This document shows positions 1 through 5,827 of a DNA stretch of 6,332 nucleotides, piece by piece. The stretch covers positions 1 to 6,332 of the forward strand of contig JBJEEE010000099.1 of NCBI GenBank assembly GCA_051872775.1, in the 5' to 3' direction. The notes below the pieces were generated by a model, which worked only from the letters and a program-made list of their open reading frames with translations, was not told the DNA's origin and did not search any database. The stretch comes from UMGS75 sp051872775. GTDB lineage: Bacteria; Bacillota_I; Bacilli_A; ML615J-28; CAG-313. The position numbers and the translations under genes are program-made. Positions within the stretch are counted from its first letter, which is position 1; each line of letters starts with the position of its first letter.

Positions 1-321
1 CGCTTCTTTATAGTCAAGAATTGTAGAACTAATGTTTCTAATATTTTCATGTTTTTTACGATATAAAATATATGCTTTTGCTACATCAACATAGCTTGCT
101 TGAATTAATACAACTTCAACGCTATCTTGGATATCTTCAACCGAAATAACATCATTTACAATTTTGGGACCAAAATTAGCCGTTACACGTAATGCAAGTA
201 GTTCAATAATATCTTTAGAGTAAGGTCTTCCTACTCCTTCAAATGCATTTATCATTGCATTTTCAATCTTACTAATGTTGAAATCAACAATTTGTCCATC
301 TCTCTTTTTTACTGATAACAT
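1..321 (-). CDS. nrdD: Anaerobic ribonucleoside-triphosphate reductase NrdD, N-terminal ATP-cone (partial)
   Basis: Only the first 107 codons are in the window; the gene continues past base 1. The visible protein is an ATP-cone, the allosteric nucleotide-binding domain that switches ribonucleotide reductases on with ATP and off with dATP. Seen: VKKRDGQIVDFN at residues 4-15, VEDIQDSVE at 61-69 and AKAYILYRKKHE at 81-92. There is no N-terminal zinc ribbon, which excludes NrdR, the other common ATP-cone protein. The residues just after the cone (STILDYKE, 99-106) resemble the linker of Firmicutes NrdD, the oxygen-sensitive glycyl-radical enzyme that makes dNTPs without oxygen; its radical site and catalytic domain lie outside. 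The start at 321 is chosen because GGGAGG sits 7 nt upstream; an in-frame ATG five codons earlier (334-336) has no ribosome binding site. A class I or II reductase with an ATP-cone remains possible. The gene has its own promoter at 458-486. Confidence 0.82.
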   Translation of the reverse strand, partial: MLSVKKRDGQIVDFNISKIENAMINAFEGVGRPYSKDIIELLALRVTANFGPKIVNDVISVEDIQDSVEVVLIQASYVDVAKAYILYRKKHENIRNISSTILDYKEA

Positions 322-325
322 TACT

Positions 326-372
326 TTTCCTCCCATTGATAATAAAAATAATGGAAAAAAACCATTATTTTT
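326..372 (-). promoter_or_regulatory. Alternative hairpins in the nrdD leader RNA
   Basis: Two exclusive structures can be drawn in the minus-strand RNA. The first pairs 362-372 with 344-354, a perfect 11-bp stem (AAAAATAATGG with its complement) around a loop of seven U. The second pairs 351-361 (UUUUUUUCCAU) with 326-336 (AUGGGAGGAAA), 11 bp of which 3 are G-U, and buries the GGGAGG ribosome binding site. The two share 351-354, so forming one breaks the other. The pairings are seen in the sequence. A role in controlling translation is inference, and U-rich RNA can pair with a Shine-Dalgarno site by chance. Confidence 0.4.
329..334 (-). promoter_or_regulatory. Ribosome binding site of nrdD
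   Basis: On the minus strand this reads GGGAGG, 7 nt before the ATG at 319-321. It decides between two in-frame ATG codons: the upstream one (334-336) overlaps this site and has no site of its own. The site can also base-pair with a U-rich stretch upstream (see the leader hairpins). Confidence 0.85.
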
Positions 373-422
373 TATAAAATTATTCAAATTTATTATAATT
401 TTTTTAATAAATTTTTATTATT

Positions 423-479
423 TTTTTAAATATTTTGTCTATCAAAATATTAATTGCATTATAGCACAAAATATTTTTT
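423..479 (-). promoter_or_regulatory. Candidate operator, NrdR-like repeats around the nrdD promoter
   Basis: AATATTTTG occurs three times around the -10 box and the predicted start of transcription: twice in the same direction and once inverted. The outer copies form a perfect 11-bp inverted repeat, AAATATTTTGT (466-476) against ACAAAATATTT (428-438). Against the NrdR-box consensus as I recall it (ACACWATATATWGTGT), the 16-mer at 464-479 matches 12 positions and that at 423-438 matches 10. Their centres are 41 bp apart, about four helical turns. NrdR is known to repress nrd genes from paired boxes at promoters. The second match is weak and the region is very AT-rich, so this is a suggestion only. 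Confidence 0.35.
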
Positions 480-486
480 TTAGCAA
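458..486 (-). promoter_or_regulatory. SigA-type promoter with extended -10 for nrdD
   Basis: On the minus strand, TTGCTA (481-486, 4 of 6 matches to TTGACA) is followed after exactly 17 nt by a perfect TATAAT (458-463). A TG one base before the -10 makes it an extended -10 (TGCTATAAT). Transcription would start near 450, giving a leader of about 130 nt before the nrdD ATG. This is the best-looking promoter in the window. Confidence 0.75.
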
Positions 487-527
487 CAAATTACCTTTTA
501 TTTTTTGTATTTTTTTACCTATTTTCT

Positions 528-1442
528 TCAATCATTTTTTTGATTAATTTTGATTATTTCTTCTTTTAAATTACTATCAAATATTCCTTTTTTTATCATA
601 GCTATTTCTTCTTTATATGGAGGAAAACTTATCTCTTTGGAATAAGGAATATATGGAGTTTCAAGAATCTTCGGTATATTAATAAAGCGTGGATCATTTA
701 CAAACTTTAAGATAGTATCAAATCCAACATTGCCAAAACCAATATTTTCATGACGATCCTTATGACTAGCAAGAGGATTTTTCGAATCATTTAGATGGAT
801 AACTTTTAAATAGTCTAAACCAATAATTCGGTCAAATTCATTTATAACTTCATCATAATGATTAACAATATCATAGCCAGCATCATTAATATGACAAGTA
901 TCAAGACAAACGCCAATTCGACTTTTATTATGTACTTTATCGATGATTGATGCTATTTCTTCAAAGGTTTTGCCACATTCGGTTCCTTTACCAGCCATTG
1001 TTTCAAGTAAGATGACAGAATTATAATTAATAGTTTCTGATAAAATGCAGTTAATACCATCAGAAATACGCTTAATACCATACTCACTTCCCATACCAAC
1101 ATGGGCCCCTGGATGTAAAACCATATATTTAGCACCAATCATTGCTGTTCCCATCAATTCATTACTTAAAAAATTAATAGCATATGCCCATTTTTCATTA
1201 TCAGGTTGAGCTAGATTAACAATATACGGAGCATGCACAATTATATCATCTAAACTTATATGATTTTCTTCACATAGTCGATGTGCTTCTTCAATATGCA
1301 TTTGATTAAATGGTTTTCGAAAAGTATTTTGAGGAGCACCTAAATATACCATCAGCGTATTTGCACCATAACTAACGGCTTCTTCAACACTACCTTCTAG
1401 CATTTTTATTCCACTGTTACCTACATGACTACCTAATTTCAT
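528..1442 (-). CDS. nfo: Endonuclease IV (AP endonuclease Nfo)
   Basis: Cleaves DNA on the 5' side of abasic sites and removes blocked 3' ends in base excision repair; a cytoplasmic TIM-barrel enzyme with three zinc ions. With the start used here it has 304 residues, slightly longer than the typical 280-300. All nine expected metal ligands are visible: H70 (VHAPY), H110 (VLHPG), E147 (LETMAGKG), D181 and H184 (CLDTCH), H216 (HLNDS), D229 and H231 (DRH) and E261 (ILETP), so it should be active. The frame opens 13 codons earlier at 1481, but the ATG at 1440-1442 gives the usual family start (MKLGSHVG) and has AAGGAG 10 nt upstream. It overlaps the end of the helicase gene by 14 nt. In Bacillus subtilis the same two genes are neighbours (yqfR-yqfS). 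It is the last gene of the operon; no clear terminator follows. Confidence 0.96.
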   Translation of the reverse strand: MKLGSHVGNSGIKMLEGSVEEAVSYGANTLMVYLGAPQNTFRKPFNQMHIEEAHRLCEENHISLDDIIVHAPYIVNLAQPDNEKWAYAINFLSNELMGTAMIGAKYMVLHPGAHVGMGSEYGIKRISDGINCILSETINYNSVILLETMAGKGTECGKTFEEIASIIDKVHNKSRIGVCLDTCHINDAGYDIVNHYDEVINEFDRIIGLDYLKVIHLNDSKNPLASHKDRHENIGFGNVGFDTILKFVNDPRFINIPKILETPYIPYSKEISFPPYKEEIAMIKKGIFDSNLKEEIIKINQKND

Positions 1443-2778
1443 TTTTCTTCTTCTCCTTAGCACGTTTACGATAAATTTCATTAATACGTTCTTTTTTTAC
1501 TTTTTTTATTTCTTTTGCTATTTTTTCTTTACGTTTCTTTTTGTATCCAGGTTTAACCTTTTTAGGTACTGGAATTAAATGATGAATATCTTGTTCTATT
1601 TTTTCATTTGCTGATAAGCGTCTTTCTTTCTTGTGAAACTTAGTTTCCACCATTTCTCCATTCTTTATTTGATAAAACTTTGCAACTAATCCTTTTGCTT
1701 GCAATGCTTTTACATAAGAGTCATCATCATAGGCATATAGACTATATGATACACCTGTCAAGGTATTACGTGCTGTTCTTCCTGTACGATGAATAAAGAA
1801 CTCAACATCTTTTGGTAATTCGTAATTAATAACGTGACTTACTCCTTCAATATCGATACCTCTTGCAGCAATATCACTAGCAACAACATATTTAAACTCT
1901 AAATCATGGATACGTTTTATCATTTGCTTTCGACTTCTATCATCCATATCACCATGAAGTTTACCTACACGATAACCTTCTTTCGCAAGATCTAAAGCAA
2001 GTGATTCAACTCCTTCTTTTGTATTTACAAATATTAAGCACAAATAAGGATTAATAATCTTTAATAAATCCAAAAGAACCATTTTTTTATCACGAGCTTT
2101 ACACTGTAACATAATATGTTCAATTGTATTTACAGTTAAATTCTTTTCTTCTAAACAAATTGACGCAATATTATCTAAATATTTATGTAAAAAACTCCGT
2201 AAACCCTTAGGTATGGTTGCACTAAAGATTAAAAACTGAGGTTTACCTTGGATTTTTCCCATAATTTTATCTACTTCAACTAATTCTTTTTCTTCAAAAA
2301 TCATATCTGCTTCATCTATTACAATTGTTTTAGCATTATGAATTTTCAAGATATTTGTTTCAATAACTAAGTCATTTAATCTTCCTAATGTACCAATGAC
2401 AATTTGTGGTTGGCTTTTCTCATATTTTTTTATTTCAGATTCACGATTTACTCCTCCAATTACACGACTTACAGTGATATCATATGGATAGTTCTTTATT
2501 AATTCTAAACATACATCATATAATTGCATTGCTAGTTCACGTGTTGGAGCTATAATTACAGCTTGTACTTCAAACAAATCTTTATCAAGGTTTTCTAAAA
2601 TAGGAATCAAAAAACTATGGGTTTTACCACTTCCGGTAGCACTTTGAACCATCAAACTTTCTTTTTTTAGCGCTCTAGGAATGACTTGTTTTTGAATATC
2701 AGTAGGTGAAACAAATCCAATTGACTTAATTCCCTCTAATAACTCTGGTTTTAAGTGATAATCTCTAAAACTACTCAT
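1429..2778 (-). CDS. cshB: DEAD-box ATP-dependent RNA helicase, CshB type
   Basis: Unwinds RNA duplexes with ATP; CshB of Bacillus is linked to cold growth, ribosome assembly and mRNA turnover. It has 449 residues with two RecA-like domains. Visible motifs: Q motif ending at Q29, motif I ATGSGKT (47-53), Ia PTREL (78-82), GG (108-109), Ib TLGRL (130-134, usually TPGR), II DEAD (155-158), III SAT (186-188), IV LIFVNT (248-253), V SDIAARGID (301-309) and VI HRTGRTAR (330-337). A lysine- and arginine-rich tail (about 405-449) probably binds RNA. The start is the ATG at 2776-2778, with GGGGAGG 9 nt upstream; the frame opens at a TTG at 2796 that overlaps this site and is not credible. The ATG overlaps the mtaB stop by 8 nt (ATGAGTAG). 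The CshB subtype rests on the adjacent nfo as in Bacillus and overall resemblance; CshA or another DEAD-box helicase is less likely. Confidence 0.9.
   Translation of the reverse strand: MSSFRDYHLKPELLEGIKSIGFVSPTDIQKQVIPRALKKESLMVQSATGSGKTHSFLIPILENLDKDLFEVQAVIIAPTRELAMQLYDVCLELIKNYPYDITVSRVIGGVNRESEIKKYEKSQPQIVIGTLGRLNDLVIETNILKIHNAKTIVIDEADMIFEEKELVEVDKIMGKIQGKPQFLIFSATIPKGLRSFLHKYLDNIASICLEEKNLTVNTIEHIMLQCKARDKKMVLLDLLKIINPYLCLIFVNTKEGVESLALDLAKEGYRVGKLHGDMDDRSRKQMIKRIHDLEFKYVVASDIAARGIDIEGVSHVINYELPKDVEFFIHRTGRTARNTLTGVSYSLYAYDDDSYVKALQAKGLVAKFYQIKNGEMVETKFHKKERRLSANEKIEQDIHHLIPVPKKVKPGYKKKRKEKIAKEIKKVKKERINEIYRKRAKEKKKNEIR
1453..1458 (-). promoter_or_regulatory. Ribosome binding site of nfo, inside the helicase gene
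   Basis: Reads AAGGAG on the minus strand, 10 nt before the ATG at 1440-1442. It lies within codons for the lysine-rich tail of the helicase. It favours the 304-residue Nfo start over the ATG at 1481, which has only a poor AAAGAA upstream. Confidence 0.75.
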
Positions 2779-4090
2779 TATTAACGACCTCCCCAATTAT
2801 TAAATTATTTTCGATTGACATGATTTTTACCTTTAAAATCATATTTTCGCTGATCTCAGATGATGAAGGAACTAGTATTTCAAGATAGTTACTACTATGA
2901 GAAACATAATATCCTTCTTTCTTTTGTTCTGTAATAACGGTTTGAACTGTATTTTTAAATAAAGAAGCATATTCAAAACTCATTTTTTTAGCAATACTTT
3001 GTAAAATATGAGCCCGTTCATTAATTATCCTTGGATTAAGATGCCCCTTCATTTGATCAGCAACCGTATTTTTTCGTCTGGAATAAGGGAAAATATGCAT
3101 ACTAGCAAATCCAATCTCTTGGATAAAAGCCATTGTTTCTTTAAACTCATCTTCGGTTTCACCAACAAAACCAGCTAATAAATCAGTTGTTATAGCTACG
3201 CCTGGAAACATACTTCTTATTTTAGATATTGTTTTGCGATAATCGTTTGTTAAATATTTGCGATTCATTCGTCTTAATGTGGCATCACTTCCGCCTTGAA
3301 GTGGGATATGAAAATGCATAGCAACGCGACTTTCATACTTTTTTATTACATTGAGTAGTTCATCGGTTACTTCCATTAATTCAATTGATGACAAACGAAG
3401 ACGATAAAGTGAGGTTTGTTCCATTATCATTTCAATAAGTTTTGCTAAAGAAATATTTCCTAAGTCTTGTCCATAAGTTCCCGTATTAATTCCGGAAATA
3501 ATGACTTCTTTTGTTCCGTTATTTACAAGAGTTTTTATTTCATTAATCACATTTTCGGGATTACGACTTCTAATTTTACCACGTGAAAAAGGGATAGCAC
3601 AGTAACTACAAAAGTTCTCACACCCATCTTGAATTTTAATAAAGCCACGTGTATGTGTTTTTAAACTATTTACCTTCATCTCTTCATAATCATTACAAGC
3701 AAGAACATCATCGACAATATTAAATGGATGAATAATACTATCAATTTCTTCTTTAGTCGAAAGATATGAATTAACAAGTTCATACACCTTTAAACGATTA
3801 TTAGTTCCAATGACGATATCCGCAATATCTTGCGCAACCTCTGGATTAAGTTGCGTAAAACATCCCATTGCAACTACTATTGCTTCGGGATTTTGACGTT
3901 TTACACTTCTAATTAATTGTCTGCTCTTTTGATCTGATGTCGATGTGACCGTACAAGTATTAACGATTACTACTTGTGCTGTTTTCCATTCACTAACAAA
4001 TTCCCATTTTTTCTGGGTTAAATCATTTATTAAAGCTTCACTTTCATATGAATTTACTTTACATCCTAAGGTAATAACACTAAATTTCAT
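2771..4090 (-). CDS. mtaB: tRNA (N6-threonylcarbamoyladenosine37-C2)-methylthiotransferase MtaB
   Basis: A radical-SAM enzyme that adds a methylthio group to t6A at position 37 of ANN-decoding tRNAs, giving ms2t6A, which steadies codon-anticodon pairing. It has 439 residues, normal for the family. The N-terminal methylthiotransferase domain has the three cysteines for the second iron-sulfur cluster: C10 (TLGCKVN), C46 (NTCTVT) and C77 (GCFTQ). The radical-SAM cluster is CENFCSYC (C157, C161, C164). HIPLQGGSDATLRRMNRKY (261-279) and the TTDLLAGFVGETEDEF block (301-316) are also typical. A TRAM RNA-binding domain fills about 376-437. The TLGCKVN start and overall pattern favour MtaB over MiaB and RimO. 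The ATG at 4088-4090 has AGAGGA 7 nt upstream and overlaps rsmE by 11 nt. Bacillus subtilis has the same pair, yqeU-yqeV. It depends on t6A made by genes outside the window. Confidence 0.95.
   Translation of the reverse strand: MKFSVITLGCKVNSYESEALINDLTQKKWEFVSEWKTAQVVIVNTCTVTSTSDQKSRQLIRSVKRQNPEAIVVAMGCFTQLNPEVAQDIADIVIGTNNRLKVYELVNSYLSTKEEIDSIIHPFNIVDDVLACNDYEEMKVNSLKTHTRGFIKIQDGCENFCSYCAIPFSRGKIRSRNPENVINEIKTLVNNGTKEVIISGINTGTYGQDLGNISLAKLIEMIMEQTSLYRLRLSSIELMEVTDELLNVIKKYESRVAMHFHIPLQGGSDATLRRMNRKYLTNDYRKTISKIRSMFPGVAITTDLLAGFVGETEDEFKETMAFIQEIGFASMHIFPYSRRKNTVADQMKGHLNPRIINERAHILQSIAKKMSFEYASLFKNTVQTVITEQKKEGYYVSHSSNYLEILVPSSSEISENMILKVKIMSIENNLIIGEVVNNE
2788..2794 (-). promoter_or_regulatory. 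Ribosome binding site of the helicase gene, inside mtaB
   Basis: Reads GGGGAGG on the minus strand, 9 nt before the ATG at 2776-2778, within the mtaB codons for Ile-Gly-Glu-Val. This strong site fixes the start seven codons into the open frame (MSSFRDY). Confidence 0.88.
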
Positions 4091-4832
4091 TATTGTTTCC
4101 TCTTATCATATCGATTATACTCATAATATAACTAGGTGCAACCTCTGTGCGTAGTACTCTACGACCTAAATTAACTTGAATAAAATGGTGTGTTTTAAGT
4201 AACTTAAGTTCATCAGGATCAATTCCACCTTCGGGTCCGACTAATACTAATATCTTATGACAACTTTCATTAAGTGCATTTGCAATATACATTGATGGAT
4301 GGTCATCAACATGGGCTACTAAACACAAATCATAGTTTTTGCTATATTCAAGTAATACATTAAAACTAATAGGTTCAAACACCTCTAATTTTCGCGTACG
4401 ATGGGCTTGCTCGGCTGCTTCTTTGGCAATTTTATTAAGTCTAGTTAGTTTATTTTCAAGTTTCTCGCTTGATATTTTCACATTACTTCGTTTCATAATA
4501 ACGGGAAGATAATAATCTGCACCAAGTTCTGTAATATGATCGATAACTTCTTCCATTTTCTCTTTACGGACAAGGCCATGGGCTATAGTTACTTCTACTG
4601 ATAATTCTTTATCCTCTTGTAGTTCTTGTACAATCTCTAATTCTACTTCTTTATTTGTCATTGTTTCAATCGCACAAAGATAACTCTTATGATCATAACA
4701 TACGATGATCTTGTCACCTACTTTGTTTCGCATCACATTTTTTATATGGTGAGCATCATCAGAAATCATTATTATCTTTTGGTTATCTAAATTGACTATT
4801 GCACTTGATGAATCAATAAAATACCTTTGCAT
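4080..4832 (-). CDS. rsmE: 16S rRNA (uracil1498-N3)-methyltransferase RsmE
   Basis: Methylates N3 of U1498 in 16S rRNA of the assembled small subunit, using S-adenosylmethionine. It has 250 residues, the normal length. An N-terminal PUA-like RNA-binding domain (about 1-70) holds the HHIKNVMRNKVGD block (28-40). The C-terminal SPOUT (trefoil-knot) domain shows RKEKMEEVIDHITELG (89-104), AAEQAHR (139-145), the SAM-binding GPEGG (199-203) and LGRRVLRTEVA (222-232), all highly typical. The ATG at 4830-4832 has AAAGGA 9 nt upstream and is the first Met of the frame. It is the first gene of a four-gene operon, preceded by two candidate promoters and the terminator of the ABC exporter. In Bacillus subtilis the rsmE-mtaB pair follows prmA and dnaJ; here an unrelated exporter stands upstream. 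Confidence 0.96.
   Translation of the reverse strand: MQRYFIDSSSAIVNLDNQKIIMISDDAHHIKNVMRNKVGDKIIVCYDHKSYLCAIETMTNKEVELEIVQELQEDKELSVEVTIAHGLVRKEKMEEVIDHITELGADYYLPVIMKRSNVKISSEKLENKLTRLNKIAKEAAEQAHRTRKLEVFEPISFNVLLEYSKNYDLCLVAHVDDHPSMYIANALNESCHKILVLVGPEGGIDPDELKLLKTHHFIQVNLGRRVLRTEVAPSYIMSIIDMIRGNNNEI
4098..4103 (-). promoter_or_regulatory. Ribosome binding site of mtaB, inside rsmE
   Basis: Reads AGAGGA on the minus strand, 7 nt before the mtaB ATG, within the rsmE codons for Arg-Gly. Its position suggests that mtaB translation is coupled to the end of rsmE translation. Confidence 0.75.
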
Positions 4833-4841
4833 AAGACCACA

Positions 4842-4847
4842 TCCTTT
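4842..4847 (-). promoter_or_regulatory. Ribosome binding site of rsmE
   Basis: Reads AAAGGA on the minus strand, 9 nt before the ATG at 4830-4832. Two of its bases belong to the 12-bp palindrome at 4846-4857. Confidence 0.7.
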
Positions 4848-4857
4848 GTTTAAACAA
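4846..4857. repeat. Perfect 12-bp palindrome between the rsmE promoter and start codon
   Basis: TTGTTTAAACAA is its own reverse complement. It overlaps the last base of the downstream -10 box and covers the start of transcription predicted from it, where a repressor could bind. No regulator family is recognised, and an AT-rich palindrome of this size may be chance. Confidence 0.35.
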
Positions 4858-4885
4858 TTATATCAAAAAATGATTAAAAAAGCAA
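4857..4885 (-). promoter_or_regulatory. Candidate promoter (proximal) of the rsmE-mtaB-cshB-nfo operon
   Basis: On the minus strand, a perfect TATAAT (4857-4862) stands 17 nt after TTGCTT (4880-4885), which matches the -35 consensus only in its first three bases. Transcription would begin near 4850, giving a leader of about 18 nt that still contains the rsmE ribosome binding site. Confidence 0.55.
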
Positions 4886-4886
4886 A

Positions 4887-4895
4887 ATTATAGCA
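4887..4895 (-). promoter_or_regulatory. Candidate extended -10 promoter (distal) of the rsmE operon
   Basis: Reads TGCTATAAT on the minus strand, the same extended -10 as at nrdD. No good -35 lies at 16-18 nt; that space is taken by the exporter terminator, whose U tract runs straight into this element. It may work as an extended -10 promoter alone or alongside the proximal one. Confidence 0.45.
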
Positions 4896-4921
4896 AAAAA
4901 AAGAAATGCTTTAAGCACTTC
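4895..4921 (-). terminator. Rho-independent terminator of the ABC exporter operon
   Basis: On the minus strand, GAAGTGCT (4914-4921) pairs with AGCATTTC (4903-4910) across a 3-nt loop: 8 bp with one G-U pair. Eight U residues follow (4895-4902). An A-rich stretch before the stem can pair with part of the U tract and lengthen it. The stem begins only 6 nt after the permease stop codon. On the plus strand the G-U becomes an A-C mismatch, so it serves the minus strand. Confidence 0.82.
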
Positions 4922-4927
4922 CTTTTA

Positions 4928-5827
4928 TTAGTTTTTCTTAGCTTTTTTCTTTACATTTAGTAACACATAAATTGAAACAATAACAATAATCGTAATAATT
5001 AACACCAAATACATTGCAAGTATTGATACATGATGATCAAAGAAATAAATATTACAATCAATTGACTTCATAACTTCGCTTACAACTTCTTTAGGAACGC
5101 CGGCTTCAACCATTTTATTAAACGCTCCCTCCATCGCATGATTTCTAATTAGAGATGTACCATATGTACCTGGTAAGAACATGATTATTCGTTGTAATGT
5201 AATGTTAAAACTACTGATTGGCATGTAAGCACCACAAATAAAACCATATATAGAACTTACAATTGTTCCCACTGCAGATATTTGACCTTGCGATGTTAAG
5301 AAAAAATTAATTAGCGTTGATAATGAGGTGCCGAATAATACAAGTAAAATAATATCAAAAAATATTTTAATAATATCAATAAAAGCAAAGCACCAACCAC
5401 CAATTATTGCAATATAGATTAAAGATGCAATCATAGCAATGAAACATACAATAAAAGTAGAAACAAAAGTAGAAATGTAATAACTTAAAGCAAGCGTTGA
5501 CTTTCTTACTGGACTTATCAATAAATCATCAATTGCACCTGATACTTTATCTTGTACCATTAGCATATTCGAACAAAAAGCAACTGTAATACAACTTACT
5601 GCAAGTAAACTTGAAAATAGTTCTCCTCCGACAATTCCATCTATAATTTTTTCATCTAGAGGAAATCCGTTAAGACCAGACATAAAACTATCACGATATA
5701 CTTTAGCTAAAAAAGTAGAGTATAGAACAAGCAAAATTAAAGGAGTAATCAATGAAGAAAAGAATAACCCTTTATCTTTAAAAAATAATTTAATATTTCT
5801 TTTAACTAATTTTCCTAGTGTGTTCAT
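4928..5827 (-). CDS. ABC-2 type transporter permease
   Basis: The membrane half of a two-gene ABC exporter; it forms the path that the neighbouring ATPase powers. It has 299 residues. The N-terminus is a short cytoplasmic amphipathic stretch (KLVKRNIKLFFKDK). About six hydrophobic segments follow, roughly at 21-41, 68-90, 114-142, 148-176, 183-205 and 268-290, ending in a lysine-rich cytoplasmic tail (KKKAKK). Typical of ABC-2 permeases are VSGAIDDLLISPVRKS (95-110) in the cytoplasmic loop and the YMPISSFNITLQRIIMFLPG block (201-220). A hydrophilic stretch at 229-266 before the last segment probably lies outside the cell. The ATG at 5825-5827 overlaps the ATPase stop as ATGA and has GGGAG 9 nt upstream. 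The substrate cannot be told; drug, peptide and polysaccharide exporters all share this architecture. A terminator follows directly. Confidence 0.9.
   Translation of the reverse strand: MNTLGKLVKRNIKLFFKDKGLFFSSLITPLILLVLYSTFLAKVYRDSFMSGLNGFPLDEKIIDGIVGGELFSSLLAVSCITVAFCSNMLMVQDKVSGAIDDLLISPVRKSTLALSYYISTFVSTFIVCFIAMIASLIYIAIIGGWCFAFIDIIKIFFDIILLVLFGTSLSTLINFFLTSQGQISAVGTIVSSIYGFICGAYMPISSFNITLQRIIMFLPGTYGTSLIRNHAMEGAFNKMVEAGVPKEVVSEVMKSIDCNIYFFDHHVSILAMYLVLIITIIVIVSIYVLLNVKKKAKKN

Noticed and set aside
344..372. Rho-independent terminator before nrdD
   Set aside because: The stem has only two G-C pairs and no U tract after the hairpin on the minus strand beyond the stem itself; on the plus strand there is no gene to terminate. 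A leader structure fits better.
275..547. Plus-strand open frame of 90 codons
   Set aside because: It is a low-complexity Phe/Ile/Asn/Lys product of the AT-rich gap, overlaps nrdD and its promoter on the other strand, and resembles no protein.
953..1138. Minus-strand open frame of 61 codons
   Set aside because: It lies wholly inside nfo in another frame, and Nfo there carries conserved metal ligands.
1443..1481. Earlier ATG that would add 13 residues (MKFIVNVLRRRRK) to Nfo
   Set aside because: It has a poor ribosome binding site, and the extension is absent from the usual Nfo start MKLGSHVG; the arginine run is the AAGGAG-rich region read in another frame.
2779..2796. TTG start that would add six residues to the helicase
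   Set aside because: The TTG overlaps the GGGGAGG site that serves the ATG at 2776-2778.
3945..4154. Plus-strand open frame of 69 codons
   Set aside because: It is antisense to the conserved start of mtaB and end of rsmE, with no ribosome binding site or family resemblance noted.
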